A stretch of DNA of 64,000 nt from Pseudoxanthomonas daejeonensis (GTDB lineage: Bacteria; Pseudomonadota; Gammaproteobacteria; Xanthomonadales; Xanthomonadaceae): positions 300,505 through 364,504 of the forward strand of contig NZ_PDWN01000003.1 of the NCBI RefSeq assembly GCF_010093205.1, given 5' to 3'. Of this stretch, positions 45,057 to 53,977 are shown piece after piece. Both the position numbers and the translations under genes were made by a program. Under the pieces are notes generated by a model that was not told where the DNA came from, searched no databases, and saw only the letters and a list, made by a program, of their open reading frames with translations. The first letter of the stretch is position 1. The number at the start of each line of letters is the position of its first letter.

Positions 45057-48000
45057 ATGAGCACGCCCGCCAGTCCCCGCTCCTCGGAAGTCACCCCGCA
45101 GCCGAACCCCGACGCCACCCCGTTGCGCTTCGTCACCGCCGCCAGCCTGTTCGACGGCCATGACGCGGCGATCAACATCATGCGCCGGCTGATCCAGGCG
45201 CAGGGCGCCGAGGTCATCCACCTGGGCCACAACCGCAGCGTCGAGGACGTCGTCCGCGCCGCGCTGCAGGAAGACGCCGACGCGATCGCGCTGTCCAGCT
45301 ACCAGGGCGGCCACGTCGAGTACTTCAAGTACATGGTCGACATGCTGCGCGAGAAGGGCGCGTCGCACATCCGCGTGTTCGGCGGCGGCGGCGGCACCAT
45401 CACCCCCGAGGAAATCCGCGAACTGGAAGCCTACGGCGTCGAACGCATCTACCACCCCAACGACGGCATGAAGATGGGCCTGGTGGAGATGATCGAAGAC
45501 GTCGTCGCCCGTGCCAGCGCCGCGCGTGTCGAGGCCAACCGTGCCGATGCCGTTCGTGGCAATGCCCCCGGTCGCGCCCTCGCCGATGCCGGTGCCACCG
45601 GCCCCAACGCCGCATCCCCCACCACAACGCCGCCGTCCACCGCCGACGAAATCTCCATCGGCCGCGCCCTCAGCGCCATCGAGGATGGCGACCACGCCGA
45701 CGTCGAACTGGCCCGCCTGCGCAAGCAGTGGCAGCTGGCCTCCGGCCGCACCCCGGTCATCGGCATCACCGGCACCGGCGGCGCCGGCAAGTCCTCGGTC
45801 ACCGACGAACTGCTCAACCGCTTCCTGGCCAGCTTCCCGGCGATGCGCATGGCGGTGATCTCGGTCGACCCTACGCGTCGTCGCAGCGGTGGCGCTTTGC
45901 TGGGCGACCGCATCCGCATGAACTCGCTGCGCAGCCATCGCGTCTACATGCGATCGATGGCCACCCGCCGCCAGAACGTGGCCACCAACGCGGTGCTCAA
46001 GGATTGCATCGGCTACCTCAAGTCGCTGGGCTTCGACCTGGTGATCGTGGAGACCGCCGGCATCGGCCAGTCCGATTCGGAAATCGTCGACCTGGTCGAC
46101 TTCCCGATGTACGTCATGACCTCCGACTACGGCGCGGCCAGCCAGCTCGAGAAGATCGACATGCTCGATTACGCCGAGCTCATCGTGCTCAACAAGTACG
46201 ACCGCCGCGGGGCCGAGGATGCGCTGCGCGACGTGCGCAAGCAGTGGAAGCGCAACCGCACCGCCTTCAGCACCGCCGACGCCGACATCCCGGTCTATCC
46301 GACGATCGCCAGCCAGTTCAACGACCCCGGCATCAGCTGGATGTTCGCCAACCTGTGCCGCCTGCTGTCGACCAAGCTGTCGCTGCCGGCGGACAAGTGG
46401 ACCCCGCAGATCGACACCACGCTCAAGGAGCCGCGTGCCACCGTGCTGATCCCCGGCGCGCGCGTGCGCTACCTGGCCGAGATCGCCGAGCAGGGCCGCG
46501 GCATCAACCGCCGCATCGAGACCGAAGCCGACACCGCCAGCCGCGCGCAGTCGTACTGGGAATCCCTGCGCGACCTGGGCGACCCAAGCCTGCCCGAAGC
46601 CCTCGGCCTCTATCCCGCCGATGCCCTGGTCACCGATGGCGCCCGCGCCGGTCGCAACGCATCTCCCGGCCGCGACGGCCTCCCTGTTCGCGACGCCAGC
46701 CTTGTGGGAGCCCGATTTATCGGCGACACGGGCAATGACTCAACGAAGCCGTCGGATGACCCGGCAACGGTGTCGAACGCGGGCATGCGCGACGGCGTCG
46801 GGTCGCCGATGAATCGCGGTCCTACAGGGGAAGCGCCGGACCGGTCTTTGCTCACCCTGCGCCAGCGCTACAACGACGCCGTGCAGTCGCTCTCCAACGA
46901 AGCCCTGCGCCAGCTGCGCGAATGGCCCGGGCGCCTGAAATCCATCACCGACGAATTCACCGAATACCAGGTCCGCGCCAAGACCATCCGCGTCGAGAAC
47001 TACCGCGAGTCCCTGAGCCACCAGAAGGTCCCCAAGATCGCCGCGCCCACCTACAAGTCGTGGGGCGAGCTGCTGACCTTCCTCGGCAAGGAGAACCTGC
47101 CCGGCAGCTACCCGTACACCGGCGGCGTCTACCCGTACCGCCGCACCGGCGAAGACCCGATCCGCATGTTCGCCGGCGAAGGCACGCCCGAGCGCACCAA
47201 CCGCCGCTTCCATTACCTGTCCGTCGGCCAGCCGGCCGCGCGCCTGTCCACCGCATTCGACTCGGTCACCCTGTACGGCGAGGACCCGGCGCCGCGCCCG
47301 GACATCTACGGCAAGATCGGCAACTCCGGGGTCAACGTGCCGACCCTGGACGACATGAAGAAGCTGTACTCCGGCTTCGACCTGTGCGCGCCGACCACCA
47401 GCGTGTCGATGACCATCAACGGCCCGGCGCCGATGATCCTGGCGATGTTCATGAACACCGCCATCGACCAGCAGGTCGAGAAGCACCTCAAGGCCGACCC
47501 GCAGCGCTGGGCCGAGGCCGAAAAGAAGATCGAAGCCCTGTTCGCCGGCAAGCCACGCCCGCGCTACCACGGCGACCTCCCGCCGACCAACGACGGCCTG
47601 GGCCTGGGCCTGCTCGGCGTCACCGGCGAGCAGCTGGTCGACGCCGACACCTACGCGGCGATCAAGGCCGAAACGCTCAAGACCGTGCGCGGCACCGTGC
47701 AGGCCGACATCCTCAAGGAAGACCAGGCCCAGAACACCTGCATCTTCAGCACCGAGTTCGCCCTGCGCATGATGGGCGACATCCAGCAGTACTTCGTCGA
47801 CCACCAGGTCCGCAATTTCTACTCGGTGTCCATCTCCGGCTACCACATCGCCGAGGCCGGGGCGAACCCGATCAGCCAGCTCGCCTTCACCCTGTCCAAT
47901 GGCTTCACCATCGTCGAGTACTACCTGGCGCGCGGCATGCACATCGACGACTTCGCGCCCAACCTGAGCTTCTTCTTCAGCAACGGCATGGACCCGGAGT

Positions 48001-48857
48001 ACACCGTCATCGGCCGCGTCGCCCGCCGGATCTGGGCCCGCGCCATGCGCGAGCGCTACCAAGGCAACGAGCGCAGCCAGATGATGAAGTACCACATCCA
48101 GACCAGCGGCCGCTCACTGCACGCGCAGGAGATCCAGTTCAACGACATCCGCACCACGCTGCAGGCCCTTTACGCGCTGTTCGACAACTGCAACAGCCTG
48201 CATACCAACGCCTACGACGAGGCCATCACCACGCCCACCGAGGAGAGCGTGCGCCGCGCGGTGGCCATCCAGATGATCATCAACAAGGAGTTGGGGCTGA
48301 ACTTCTGCGAGAACCCGTGGCAGGGCAGCTTCGCGGTGGAGTACCTGACCGACCTGGTCGAGGAAGCGGTCTACAAGGAGTTCGAGGCCATCAGCGAGCG
48401 CGGCGGCGTGCTCGGCGCCATGGACACCATGTACCAGCGCGGCAAGATCCAGGAAGAGTCGATGTACTACGAGCACAAGAAGCACGACGGCTCGCTGCCG
48501 CTGGTGGGCGTCAACACCTTCCTGCCCAAGGAACACGCCGGCGAGGTGGCCACCGAGATCGAGCTGATCCGCTCCACCGAGGCCGAGAAGGCCCAGCAGA
48601 TCGAGAACGTGCGCGGCTGGCAGGCCTCACGCAACCACCTGGCCCCGGAAGGGGAAACCGGCCACGGCCACCGGGTGGAGGAGGGCGAGGACCCCGGCGA
48701 GATTCACGACGGCCACGGCCTGGCGTATCTTCAGGACACGGCGCGCAGGCGGGGGAACGTCTTCGCGGCGCTGGTGGAAGCGGTCAAGACCCACAGCCTC
48801 GGTCAGATCAGCCATGCGCTGTATGACGTGGGCGGGGAGTATCGGCGGAATATGTAG
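45057..48857 (+). CDS. icmF: Fused isobutyryl-CoA mutase IcmF (B12-binding, G-protein chaperone and mutase domains)
   Basis: A 1266-residue adenosylcobalamin enzyme carrying its own G-protein chaperone. Order: B12-binding domain (about 20-150; [28 protein letters not shown]); a low-complexity linker (160-200); MeaB-like GTPase (from about 205; P-loop [12 protein letters not shown] near 236; NKYDRRG for base binding); a second linker (about 515-610); and the mutase TIM barrel to the end ([34 protein letters not shown]). It would interconvert isobutyryl- and butyryl-CoA, linking valine catabolism to fatty acid oxidation; related substrates are possible. IcmF proteins are normally near 1090 residues. 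The excess lies in both linkers and a His/Glu-rich stretch near 1200-1230, and the second linker is partly REP-derived. Confidence 0.93.
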   Translation: MSTPASPRSSEVTPQPNPDATPLRFVTAASLFDGHDAAINIMRRLIQAQGAEVIHLGHNRSVEDVVRAALQEDADAIALSSYQGGHVEYFKYMVDMLREKGASHIRVFGGGGGTITPEEIRELEAYGVERIYHPNDGMKMGLVEMIEDVVARASAARVEANRADAVRGNAPGRALADAGATGPNAASPTTTPPSTADEISIGRALSAIEDGDHADVELARLRKQWQLASGRTPVIGITGTGGAGKSSVTDELLNRFLASFPAMRMAVISVDPTRRRSGGALLGDRIRMNSLRSHRVYMRSMATRRQNVATNAVLKDCIGYLKSLGFDLVIVETAGIGQSDSEIVDLVDFPMYVMTSDYGAASQLEKIDMLDYAELIVLNKYDRRGAEDALRDVRKQWKRNRTAFSTADADIPVYPTIASQFNDPGISWMFANLCRLLSTKLSLPADKWTPQIDTTLKEPRATVLIPGARVRYLAEIAEQGRGINRRIETEADTASRAQSYWESLRDLGDPSLPEALGLYPADALVTDGARAGRNASPGRDGLPVRDASLVGARFIGDTGNDSTKPSDDPATVSNAGMRDGVGSPMNRGPTGEAPDRSLLTLRQRYNDAVQSLSNEALRQLREWPGRLKSITDEFTEYQVRAKTIRVENYRESLSHQKVPKIAAPTYKSWGELLTFLGKENLPGSYPYTGGVYPYRRTGEDPIRMFAGEGTPERTNRRFHYLSVGQPAARLSTAFDSVTLYGEDPAPRPDIYGKIGNSGVNVPTLDDMKKLYSGFDLCAPTTSVSMTINGPAPMILAMFMNTAIDQQVEKHLKADPQRWAEAEKKIEALFAGKPRPRYHGDLPPTNDGLGLGLLGVTGEQLVDADTYAAIKAETLKTVRGTVQADILKEDQAQNTCIFSTEFALRMMGDIQQYFVDHQVRNFYSVSISGYHIAEAGANPISQLAFTLSNGFTIVEYYLARGMHIDDFAPNLSFFFSNGMDPEYTVIGRVARRIWARAMRERYQGNERSQMMKYHIQTSGRSLHAQEIQFNDIRTTLQALYALFDNCNSLHTNAYDEAITTPTEESVRRAVAIQMIINKELGLNFCENPWQGSFAVEYLTDLVEEAVYKEFEAISERGGVLGAMDTMYQRGKIQEESMYYEHKKHDGSLPLVGVNTFLPKEHAGEVATEIELIRSTEAEKAQQIENVRGWQASRNHLAPEGETGHGHRVEEGEDPGEIHDGHGLAYLQDTARRRGNVFAALVEAVKTHSLGQISHALYDVGGEYRRNM
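46702..46827. repeat. REP-like inverted pair inside the icmF coding sequence
   Basis: TTGTGGGAGCCCGATTTATC (from 46702) followed by GGCGAC, and the reverse partner GTCGCCGATGAATCGCGGTC (46803-46822) followed by CTACAG, flank about 70 bases. This is the structure of an extragenic palindrome pair, here translated in frame as part of linker 2 (about residues 549-590). Confidence 0.75.
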
Positions 48858-48871
48858 TGGTCATGACATAT

Positions 48872-48900
48872 TTGACACTGTCAGCGTCGAAAACTAGGCA
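48872..48900 (+). promoter_or_regulatory. Candidate promoter of the DUF262 operon
   Basis: TTGACA (48872-48877) is a perfect -35 box; 17 bases later is TAGGCA (48895-48900), a weak -10. The mRNA would have almost no leader before ATG 48906. Confidence 0.35.
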
Positions 48901-48905
48901 AATTA

Positions 48906-50030
48906 ATGACGACAAATGAGCTAATGGACGACGTTGAGGGTGCTGATGACTCCTCCGGCGACGGCTGGGGCGACTATCCGCTTGACTCCGTTTTTGTTCG
49001 AACTGAACTGCGCACTGTAGCGGAGGTCGTGGGCCGGATTGAGAAGGGTCGATACATACTGGATCCCGATTTTCAAAGGGAGTTTGTTTGGCCTACCTCG
49101 AAGCAGTCGAAGCTTATCGAGAGTTGTGTCATGCGCATCCCCCTTCCAGTGTTCTATGTAGCCGAGGCTCCCGATGGGAGAATCATTGTTGTAGATGGGC
49201 TGCAGAGGCTTACCACACTTACTCGCTTCATCAATAACCAGTTCCGCTTAACCGGACTTGTTGCTGCTGGATCGACTTCTAAGGGAGAGCATCCTTTGGA
49301 GGGGAAATACTTTGAGGATTTGACAATTAATCTTCGAGAAAGGGTGCTTGATACTCAGTTGACCATGTATATTCTTGATGCCAAGGCTCCCGAACGGGCG
49401 CGTTTGGATATTTTTGAGCGGGTTAATAGTGGTGAGCCACTTACGCGGCAGCAGATGCGGAATGCTCTTTACAACGGGCCGGCTACAACGTGGCTTCGCG
49501 AGGCAACTGAAGGCCATGCATTTCAGGTCGCTACGGATCGCAGGTTAAACACCAAGACTATGCGTGACAGAGAGGCGGTAAATCGTTTTTGTGCGTTTTA
49601 CTTGCTTGGAGAGCTCGCTTATACGACTGGCGATATGGATGCCTTTCTGGCGTCCGGACTTCTGAAGCTGTCAAAGCTCTCGGAGAAGGAGCGCGTAGAG
49701 TTGCGGCGGTCTTTTGATGCTGTGATGGATTTAAATCGAATTCTGTTCGGTGAGCACGCCTTTAGAAAGTCATTGTTTGTAAATCAAACTTGGGCGGCGC
49801 GCTCAATAATTAATATTTCACTATTCGAAGTTTGTGCGGTTTCGATGCTTGACATTGCTGATTCTGCTCTAGGCAATGAGCATGTGCGGCGTGCCTTAAA
49901 AGCGAAAATCTTAGAACTTGAGGAAGATGAAGGTTTTATCAAGGCGATTACATATTCGACCAACAGTACAGCGGCAGTAAGGGCGCGCTTCTCCGCGGCG
50001 CGAAACGCTGTGATGAGCGCGACCTTGTGA
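48906..50030 (+). CDS. DUF262 domain protein (GmrS/ParB-like nuclease superfamily), first gene of a defence-type operon
   Basis: A 374-residue soluble protein. The DUF262 domain fills the N-terminal half: YILDPDFQREFVWPTSKQSKLIES, VVDGLQRLTTLTRFI (the DGQQR-type motif with Leu for the first Gln) and IFERVNSGEPLTRQQMRNALY. DUF262 is the N-terminal half of GmrSD type IV restriction enzymes and is related to ParB/Srx; it often binds or hydrolyses nucleotides. The DUF1524 His-Asn-His nuclease half is missing, and the C-terminal half is helical without recognisable motifs. Base composition is visibly A/T-richer than the host genes, suggesting transfer. Its stop overlaps the next start as GTGA. Confidence 0.88.
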   Translation: MTTNELMDDVEGADDSSGDGWGDYPLDSVFVRTELRTVAEVVGRIEKGRYILDPDFQREFVWPTSKQSKLIESCVMRIPLPVFYVAEAPDGRIIVVDGLQRLTTLTRFINNQFRLTGLVAAGSTSKGEHPLEGKYFEDLTINLRERVLDTQLTMYILDAKAPERARLDIFERVNSGEPLTRQQMRNALYNGPATTWLREATEGHAFQVATDRRLNTKTMRDREAVNRFCAFYLLGELAYTTGDMDAFLASGLLKLSKLSEKERVELRRSFDAVMDLNRILFGEHAFRKSLFVNQTWAARSIINISLFEVCAVSMLDIADSALGNEHVRRALKAKILELEEDEGFIKAITYSTNSTAAVRARFSAARNAVMSATL

Positions 50031-51112
50031 TCACGTCACTCAATATTTGTAACTTCAAGTGCTTTGAGAGGCTGGATGTTGACTTCGGCCAGCTTACTCT
50101 GCTTACAGGATTTAATAGCGGAGGGAAATCAAGTGCGCTGCAGCCGCTGTTGCTGCTGGCTCAAGCCATGCGCGCGGGCGGCTTCCCTGTAAAAAAGTTT
50201 CCGCTTAACGGGAAGTTCGTGCGGCTCGGCTCAGTGGGTGATGTGATACCTATGGGCTCCAGAAGCGAAGCTGTGGATTTCACGGTTTCCACCAAGACGG
50301 AATCCAGGCGGTGGACACTAAGGGCTCGACCCGGTGAGAGATCCCTGTCTTTCAGTTCTTCGTCGGGCCAGACTCATGAGGGGGGAGACGATCAGTCAGT
50401 TTTCAGCAGCCTTCGTCGGCTTTCGTTCATAGGTGCGGTTAGGCAGGCGACTCCAGATGACTATCCCGTGCCGGACTTGGACAGCGGCGCTAGAGATGTT
50501 GGCGCTGATGGACGTTATGCCGCATTTGAGTACAACAGGTTCGCTGACGAAGCGGTACTTGAGGAGCGACGGCACTCGGATTCAGGGGGGCACACTGTTC
50601 GCAAAGTTATAGACGAGTGGATGTCGTGGCTATTCCCTGGTGCGGGGGTCAATGTTCAGTTTTTCAGCCACCTTTCGCTGCTGAACTTGCAATTTCGAAC
50701 GTCGGAATTTGGTGAGTGGCGGCGGCCGGCGAATGTTGGTTACGGTTACAGCTACGCATTTCCAATAGTCGTCGCTTTGGTCACAGCTAGGGTGGGGCAA
50801 ACGATCGTTATTGATAGCCCAGAAGCGCATCTTCATCCCCGTGCTCAATCACGGATGGGGTGGCTTCTTGCAAAATTTGCTCAGGCCGGTGTGCAGGTTG
50901 TGGTGGAGAGTCACAGCGATCATGTGCTGAATGGGATGCGATTGGCGGTGCATGATGGTGCATTGAATCATCAGTTGATCAAGGTAATTTTCTTCGCCGG
51001 AGAGATGGGGGCGGCAAAGGTCTTTCCGCTAATTGTTGACAAAGATGGCGGGATAAATCGCTGGCCTGAAGGATTTTTCGATCAGATGGAGCATGATTTG
51101 TCCCGTTTATGA
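50027..51112 (+). CDS. AAA/OLD-like ATPase, DUF3696 type
   Basis: A 361-residue ATPase related to SMC/OLD proteins. The N-terminus reads LNICNFKCFERLDVDFGQLTLLTGFNSGGKSS with Walker A GFNSGGKSS. The Walker B-like strand is TIVIDSPEAHLHPRAQSRM, followed by VQVVVESHSDHVLNGMRLAVH, the ESHSDH sensor typical of DUF3696 proteins. No TOPRIM nuclease domain is visible. Start is GTG overlapping the stop of the DUF262 gene. A long insertion (about residues 90-200) between Walker A and the rest replaces the usual coiled coil. It presumably powers or gates the module; the third gene starts within its stop. Confidence 0.9.
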   Translation: MITSLNICNFKCFERLDVDFGQLTLLTGFNSGGKSSALQPLLLLAQAMRAGGFPVKKFPLNGKFVRLGSVGDVIPMGSRSEAVDFTVSTKTESRRWTLRARPGERSLSFSSSSGQTHEGGDDQSVFSSLRRLSFIGAVRQATPDDYPVPDLDSGARDVGADGRYAAFEYNRFADEAVLEERRHSDSGGHTVRKVIDEWMSWLFPGAGVNVQFFSHLSLLNLQFRTSEFGEWRRPANVGYGYSYAFPIVVALVTARVGQTIVIDSPEAHLHPRAQSRMGWLLAKFAQAGVQVVVESHSDHVLNGMRLAVHDGALNHQLIKVIFFAGEMGAAKVFPLIVDKDGGINRWPEGFFDQMEHDLSRL

Positions 51113-51858
51113 CGATCGAGATAACCATTAATACATTGTCGGCAAATCGGCAATTCAACACCACGGCCGACGCGGAGCGCGCTGTGCGCGCTTTGCTCTC
51201 TTGCTTCGAGCTGGTTCGGCCTGGTCTTTCAGTGGGGACGATTGTTCTCTCTTTTGATGCGAATATTGAGCGGCGGTGCATCCTGCGCGGTAGTACGGTT
51301 CTCGCAGAATGTTTTGGCCATCTGAATCGCGATCTGCGGCTCAGATGGTACGGCGCAACGCGACGCGCTCGGCGGGCGACTATCACCTATTCAGAGCATT
51401 CTCTCTCGGGGGGAGGGGAGCGCATCGTTGGTGATGCGTCGAACGAATTAATGGATACAACGTTGCTTGCGGGATTTGGTGGTTCGCCGGCCTGTGTATC
51501 TGACGCTGTTGATTTGGATAACGTGATGGGGCGCCGGCGAGGGGATTGCCCTTCCGTGCATGAGCCTGATGGACTTCGTCGTTTACTTCCGCGTTATGAG
51601 GCTAACCCCAAGCATGGGCCGCTTCCTTACTGGGCGGGGGGGGGGCTCGTAGCGCCGATGACTGTGGGAGATGACGATGCTCAAGCGGCGTTATATGCGG
51701 CGGTCAGTGACGGTGCAGGTCACTTCTTTGGCGTTCACGACGCGAAGTTTTTGAAATTTGTCCTAACGGGATATCTGGGCGGGCCTGTCTATCACGCGTA
51801 CGAAGTGATCGAAAGCGAGGTGCCGCCCGATATTCTGCTGCATGTCCGGTCGCGTTAA
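51109..51858 (+). CDS. Orphan protein, third gene of the DUF262-DUF3696 operon
   Basis: A 249-residue protein I cannot assign. ATG 51109 overlaps the ATPase stop as ATGA, so it is translated with it. The first 100 residues alternate strands and helices (IEITINTLSANRQFN, LVRPGLSVGTIVLSFDANI, LRLRWYGATRRARRATITYS). The middle is rich in Asp and Gly (VDLDNVMGRRRGDCPSVHEPD), and the end has GAGHFFGVHDAKFLKFVLTGY and a YHAYEVIES strand. No signal, membrane helix or known nuclease motif is visible. By place it may be the effector or specificity component; this is inference. Confidence 0.8.
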   Translation: MTIEITINTLSANRQFNTTADAERAVRALLSCFELVRPGLSVGTIVLSFDANIERRCILRGSTVLAECFGHLNRDLRLRWYGATRRARRATITYSEHSLSGGGERIVGDASNELMDTTLLAGFGGSPACVSDAVDLDNVMGRRRGDCPSVHEPDGLRRLLPRYEANPKHGPLPYWAGGGLVAPMTVGDDDAQAALYAAVSDGAGHFFGVHDAKFLKFVLTGYLGGPVYHAYEVIESEVPPDILLHVRSR

Positions 51859-52143
51859 TGTCGAAAATGAGGTCAGGTTGGAGCGACCCGGATTCTTCGG
51901 ACAGTGGACCTAGGGCACATCCCCTAGGCGATTGAACCGCTCTTCATATTGAGCGGGTAAAACAGGGGAAACAGGGGTCAGAGTGCACTTTTCAAAGTAG
52001 GAAGCCGCAACTAGGTCTTCCGAAACAGGGGATAGAGTGAACTTTCCGGGGGCGACGGGACGTTGAGGGAATGAGCTTTCTTTGCTGTGCGTACCGGAGT
52101 GGTTACTTGCCTTTGCAGTTCCGAATGTGGTTTGGGGGAATAG
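51859..52143. repeat. Intergenic region with two mobile-element-like direct repeats
   Basis: AACAGGGGTCAGAGTGCACT (51970-51989) followed by TTTC, and AACAGGGGATAGAGTGAACT (52024-52043) followed by TTCC, are imperfect direct repeats 54 bases apart. Sequences of the form ACAGGGGTCAGAGT-CACTTT commonly flank transposase genes in gammaproteobacteria, so this may be a scar. No transposase remains. Confidence 0.5.
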
Positions 52144-53541
52144 ATGGGTAGCCACCTAGACGATGGCTCGGCCGCTGGTTCAGACAGGGTGTTCCCGCTG
52201 ACCAGTCTTGGGCGACGGCTCGCAGACCTTGGCGCGCGGGAAGTTCTGGTCAAGCGGCTGGCGCCAAACGACAATAGCAAGAACCAGATATATCTGGCGG
52301 GGGATGTCTCTGCGTTGGGCAAGATTCCGTCCGGCGAAGTCGAGACGGTTTCCGGGACGTCAGCCAAGCAGGGCCGGGGGAAGCGGGGCCCTATTTTCCG
52401 CGCCAAGATGGATCTGCAGTGGCTGATGCCGTCAGGGGAGCTGGTGCGGGCGCCCCATGCCAAGCTGATCATGTATCCCCAGTACAGCGAAGTCAGGCTC
52501 TCAGGGTTTCTGCGGAGCTGTCCTGCGGCACCATCCGGACTCTTCGATATCGGCCGTCATGGCAGAGCTCCGGGCCGAGTGCTTGTGCTCGCTCCGCTTG
52601 AAGATGGGCGAACTGTCGCGGTGGCGTTCCCGCCGGAAAGTGAAGAGGCACGCGCACTTCGCACGCACGATGGAGAGCCCTACGGTGTTCTTCATCGATT
52701 CGAGCTACGCGGCACCCAGGGTTCTTCGTCGCAGAGCCTTCTCATCTCCCGGCTGCGCCATATCCATCTGGCAGGCTGGCTTGACCCGGTCTATCTGGAA
52801 GCGGATGGATCGTTCTCGCCGTGCACGGGGACGAACTGCGGAGGCGTTACGCTGGAGAGCCATCTGGGGATCAGGGCTAACGGGAAGTCGGAGCCCGACT
52901 TTCATGGGTGGGAGGTCAAGCAGCATGGTGTCTTCTCCATTGCGAGGCCTCGTGTATCCAGAATCACCTTGATGACGCCAGAGCCCTCAGGTGGATTTTA
53001 TGTGGATCAGGGCGCAGAGCTCTTTGTCCGCAAGTGGGGGTACCCAGACCGGACGGGGCGGCAGGATCGTCTCAACTTCGGAGGTGTCTACCGGTCAGGT
53101 GCCCAGCCCCATGGTCTGACGGGGCTGCGACTGATGCTGCGTGGATATGACGCTGATTCGGGTGTGATCGACGCGTCTGGCGGCGTCCAGCTCCTCGATT
53201 CGACAGATGAGGTCGCGGCCGAATGGTCGTTCTCAAAGTTGATGGACCACTGGCGGAAGAAGCATGCCCAGGCTGCTTACGTGCCATCGCAGATCCAGCG
53301 CAAACCCGACATCCGATATCGCTACGGGAAGGATGTGCTGCTGGCAGAAGGTGCCAAGTTCAAGTTGTTGTTGCGCGCGTTTGCGGACGGGGTCGTCTAT
53401 TACGATCCGGGGATGAAGATCGAACAGGCGGGTTCGAAACGTCCGCAGCTCAAGCGAAGGAGCCAGTTCAGAGTGGACAGTCGAAGAATATCCGGGCTTT
53501 ACGAGAAGACGCGGCTGGTGGATGTCACCGAGGGGGCCTAG
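52144..53541 (+). CDS. Type II restriction endonuclease, MvaI/BcnI family
   Basis: A 465-residue endonuclease. The core motif GVTLESHLGIRANGKSEPDFHGWEVKQH (residues about 232-259, given here as consecutive blocks LESHLGIRANG, EPDFHGWEVKQ) matches the MvaI/BcnI fold with catalytic Glu/Asp-x-Glu-x-Lys residues. That family cuts CCWGG or CCSGG as a monomer. An N-terminal domain of about 200 residues is present beyond the catalytic region. The convergent Vsr gene overlaps its 3' end by 17 bases, and Dcm lies next, so this is a complete Type II system for a CCNGG-like site (inference). Confidence 0.85.
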   Translation: MGSHLDDGSAAGSDRVFPLTSLGRRLADLGAREVLVKRLAPNDNSKNQIYLAGDVSALGKIPSGEVETVSGTSAKQGRGKRGPIFRAKMDLQWLMPSGELVRAPHAKLIMYPQYSEVRLSGFLRSCPAAPSGLFDIGRHGRAPGRVLVLAPLEDGRTVAVAFPPESEEARALRTHDGEPYGVLHRFELRGTQGSSSQSLLISRLRHIHLAGWLDPVYLEADGSFSPCTGTNCGGVTLESHLGIRANGKSEPDFHGWEVKQHGVFSIARPRVSRITLMTPEPSGGFYVDQGAELFVRKWGYPDRTGRQDRLNFGGVYRSGAQPHGLTGLRLMLRGYDADSGVIDASGGVQLLDSTDEVAAEWSFSKLMDHWRKKHAQAAYVPSQIQRKPDIRYRYGKDVLLAEGAKFKLLLRAFADGVVYYDPGMKIEQAGSKRPQLKRRSQFRVDSRRISGLYEKTRLVDVTEGA

Positions 53542-53977
53542 ACACCTGTCCGGACCTGCGTTTCACGCTGCGTGCAAGCGCGAGGATCGCTTCGGATCGT
53601 TCGCTGTCTGCTTTCCCACGGAGCTGGCACTCCCACACCGTCTCCACATGCCAGCCCAGCTCCCTCAGCTGTGCCTCCGCTCTCAGATCCCGGACCCGGT
53701 TCGCATCCACCTTCGCCTTCCAGAACTCAGTTCGCGTCTTGGGCAAGCGGAACAGATGGCAACCATGCTGGTGCCAGAAGCAACCGTGGACGAACACCAC
53801 AGTGCGGTACTTCGGCAGAACGATATCTGGCCTGCCGGGCAGGCCGGCGCCCCCAAGCCGGTAGCGGAACCCCAGTGCGTGGAGGCCATGACGGACCTCC
53901 AGTTCGATCTTCGTGTCCTTGCCGCGGATCCGCGACATCAGCGCGGAACGCCGTTCCGGGCTGATGATGTCGGCCAT
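53525..53977 (-). CDS. vsr: Very short patch repair endonuclease Vsr
   Basis: A 150-residue mismatch endonuclease nicking T:G mismatches formed by deamination of 5-methylcytosine. SPERRSALMSRIRGKDTKIEL starts the family, followed by GLPGRPDIVLPKYRTVVFVHG with the catalytic Asp and the zinc/His cluster CFWHQHGCHLFRLPKTRTEFW. ATG 53977 overlaps the dcm stop as ATGA, so it is coupled to dcm. Its 3' end overlaps the convergent endonuclease gene by 17 bases. Confidence 0.95.
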   Translation of the reverse strand: MADIISPERRSALMSRIRGKDTKIELEVRHGLHALGFRYRLGGAGLPGRPDIVLPKYRTVVFVHGCFWHQHGCHLFRLPKTRTEFWKAKVDANRVRDLRAEAQLRELGWHVETVWECQLRGKADSERSEAILALARSVKRRSGQVSRPPR

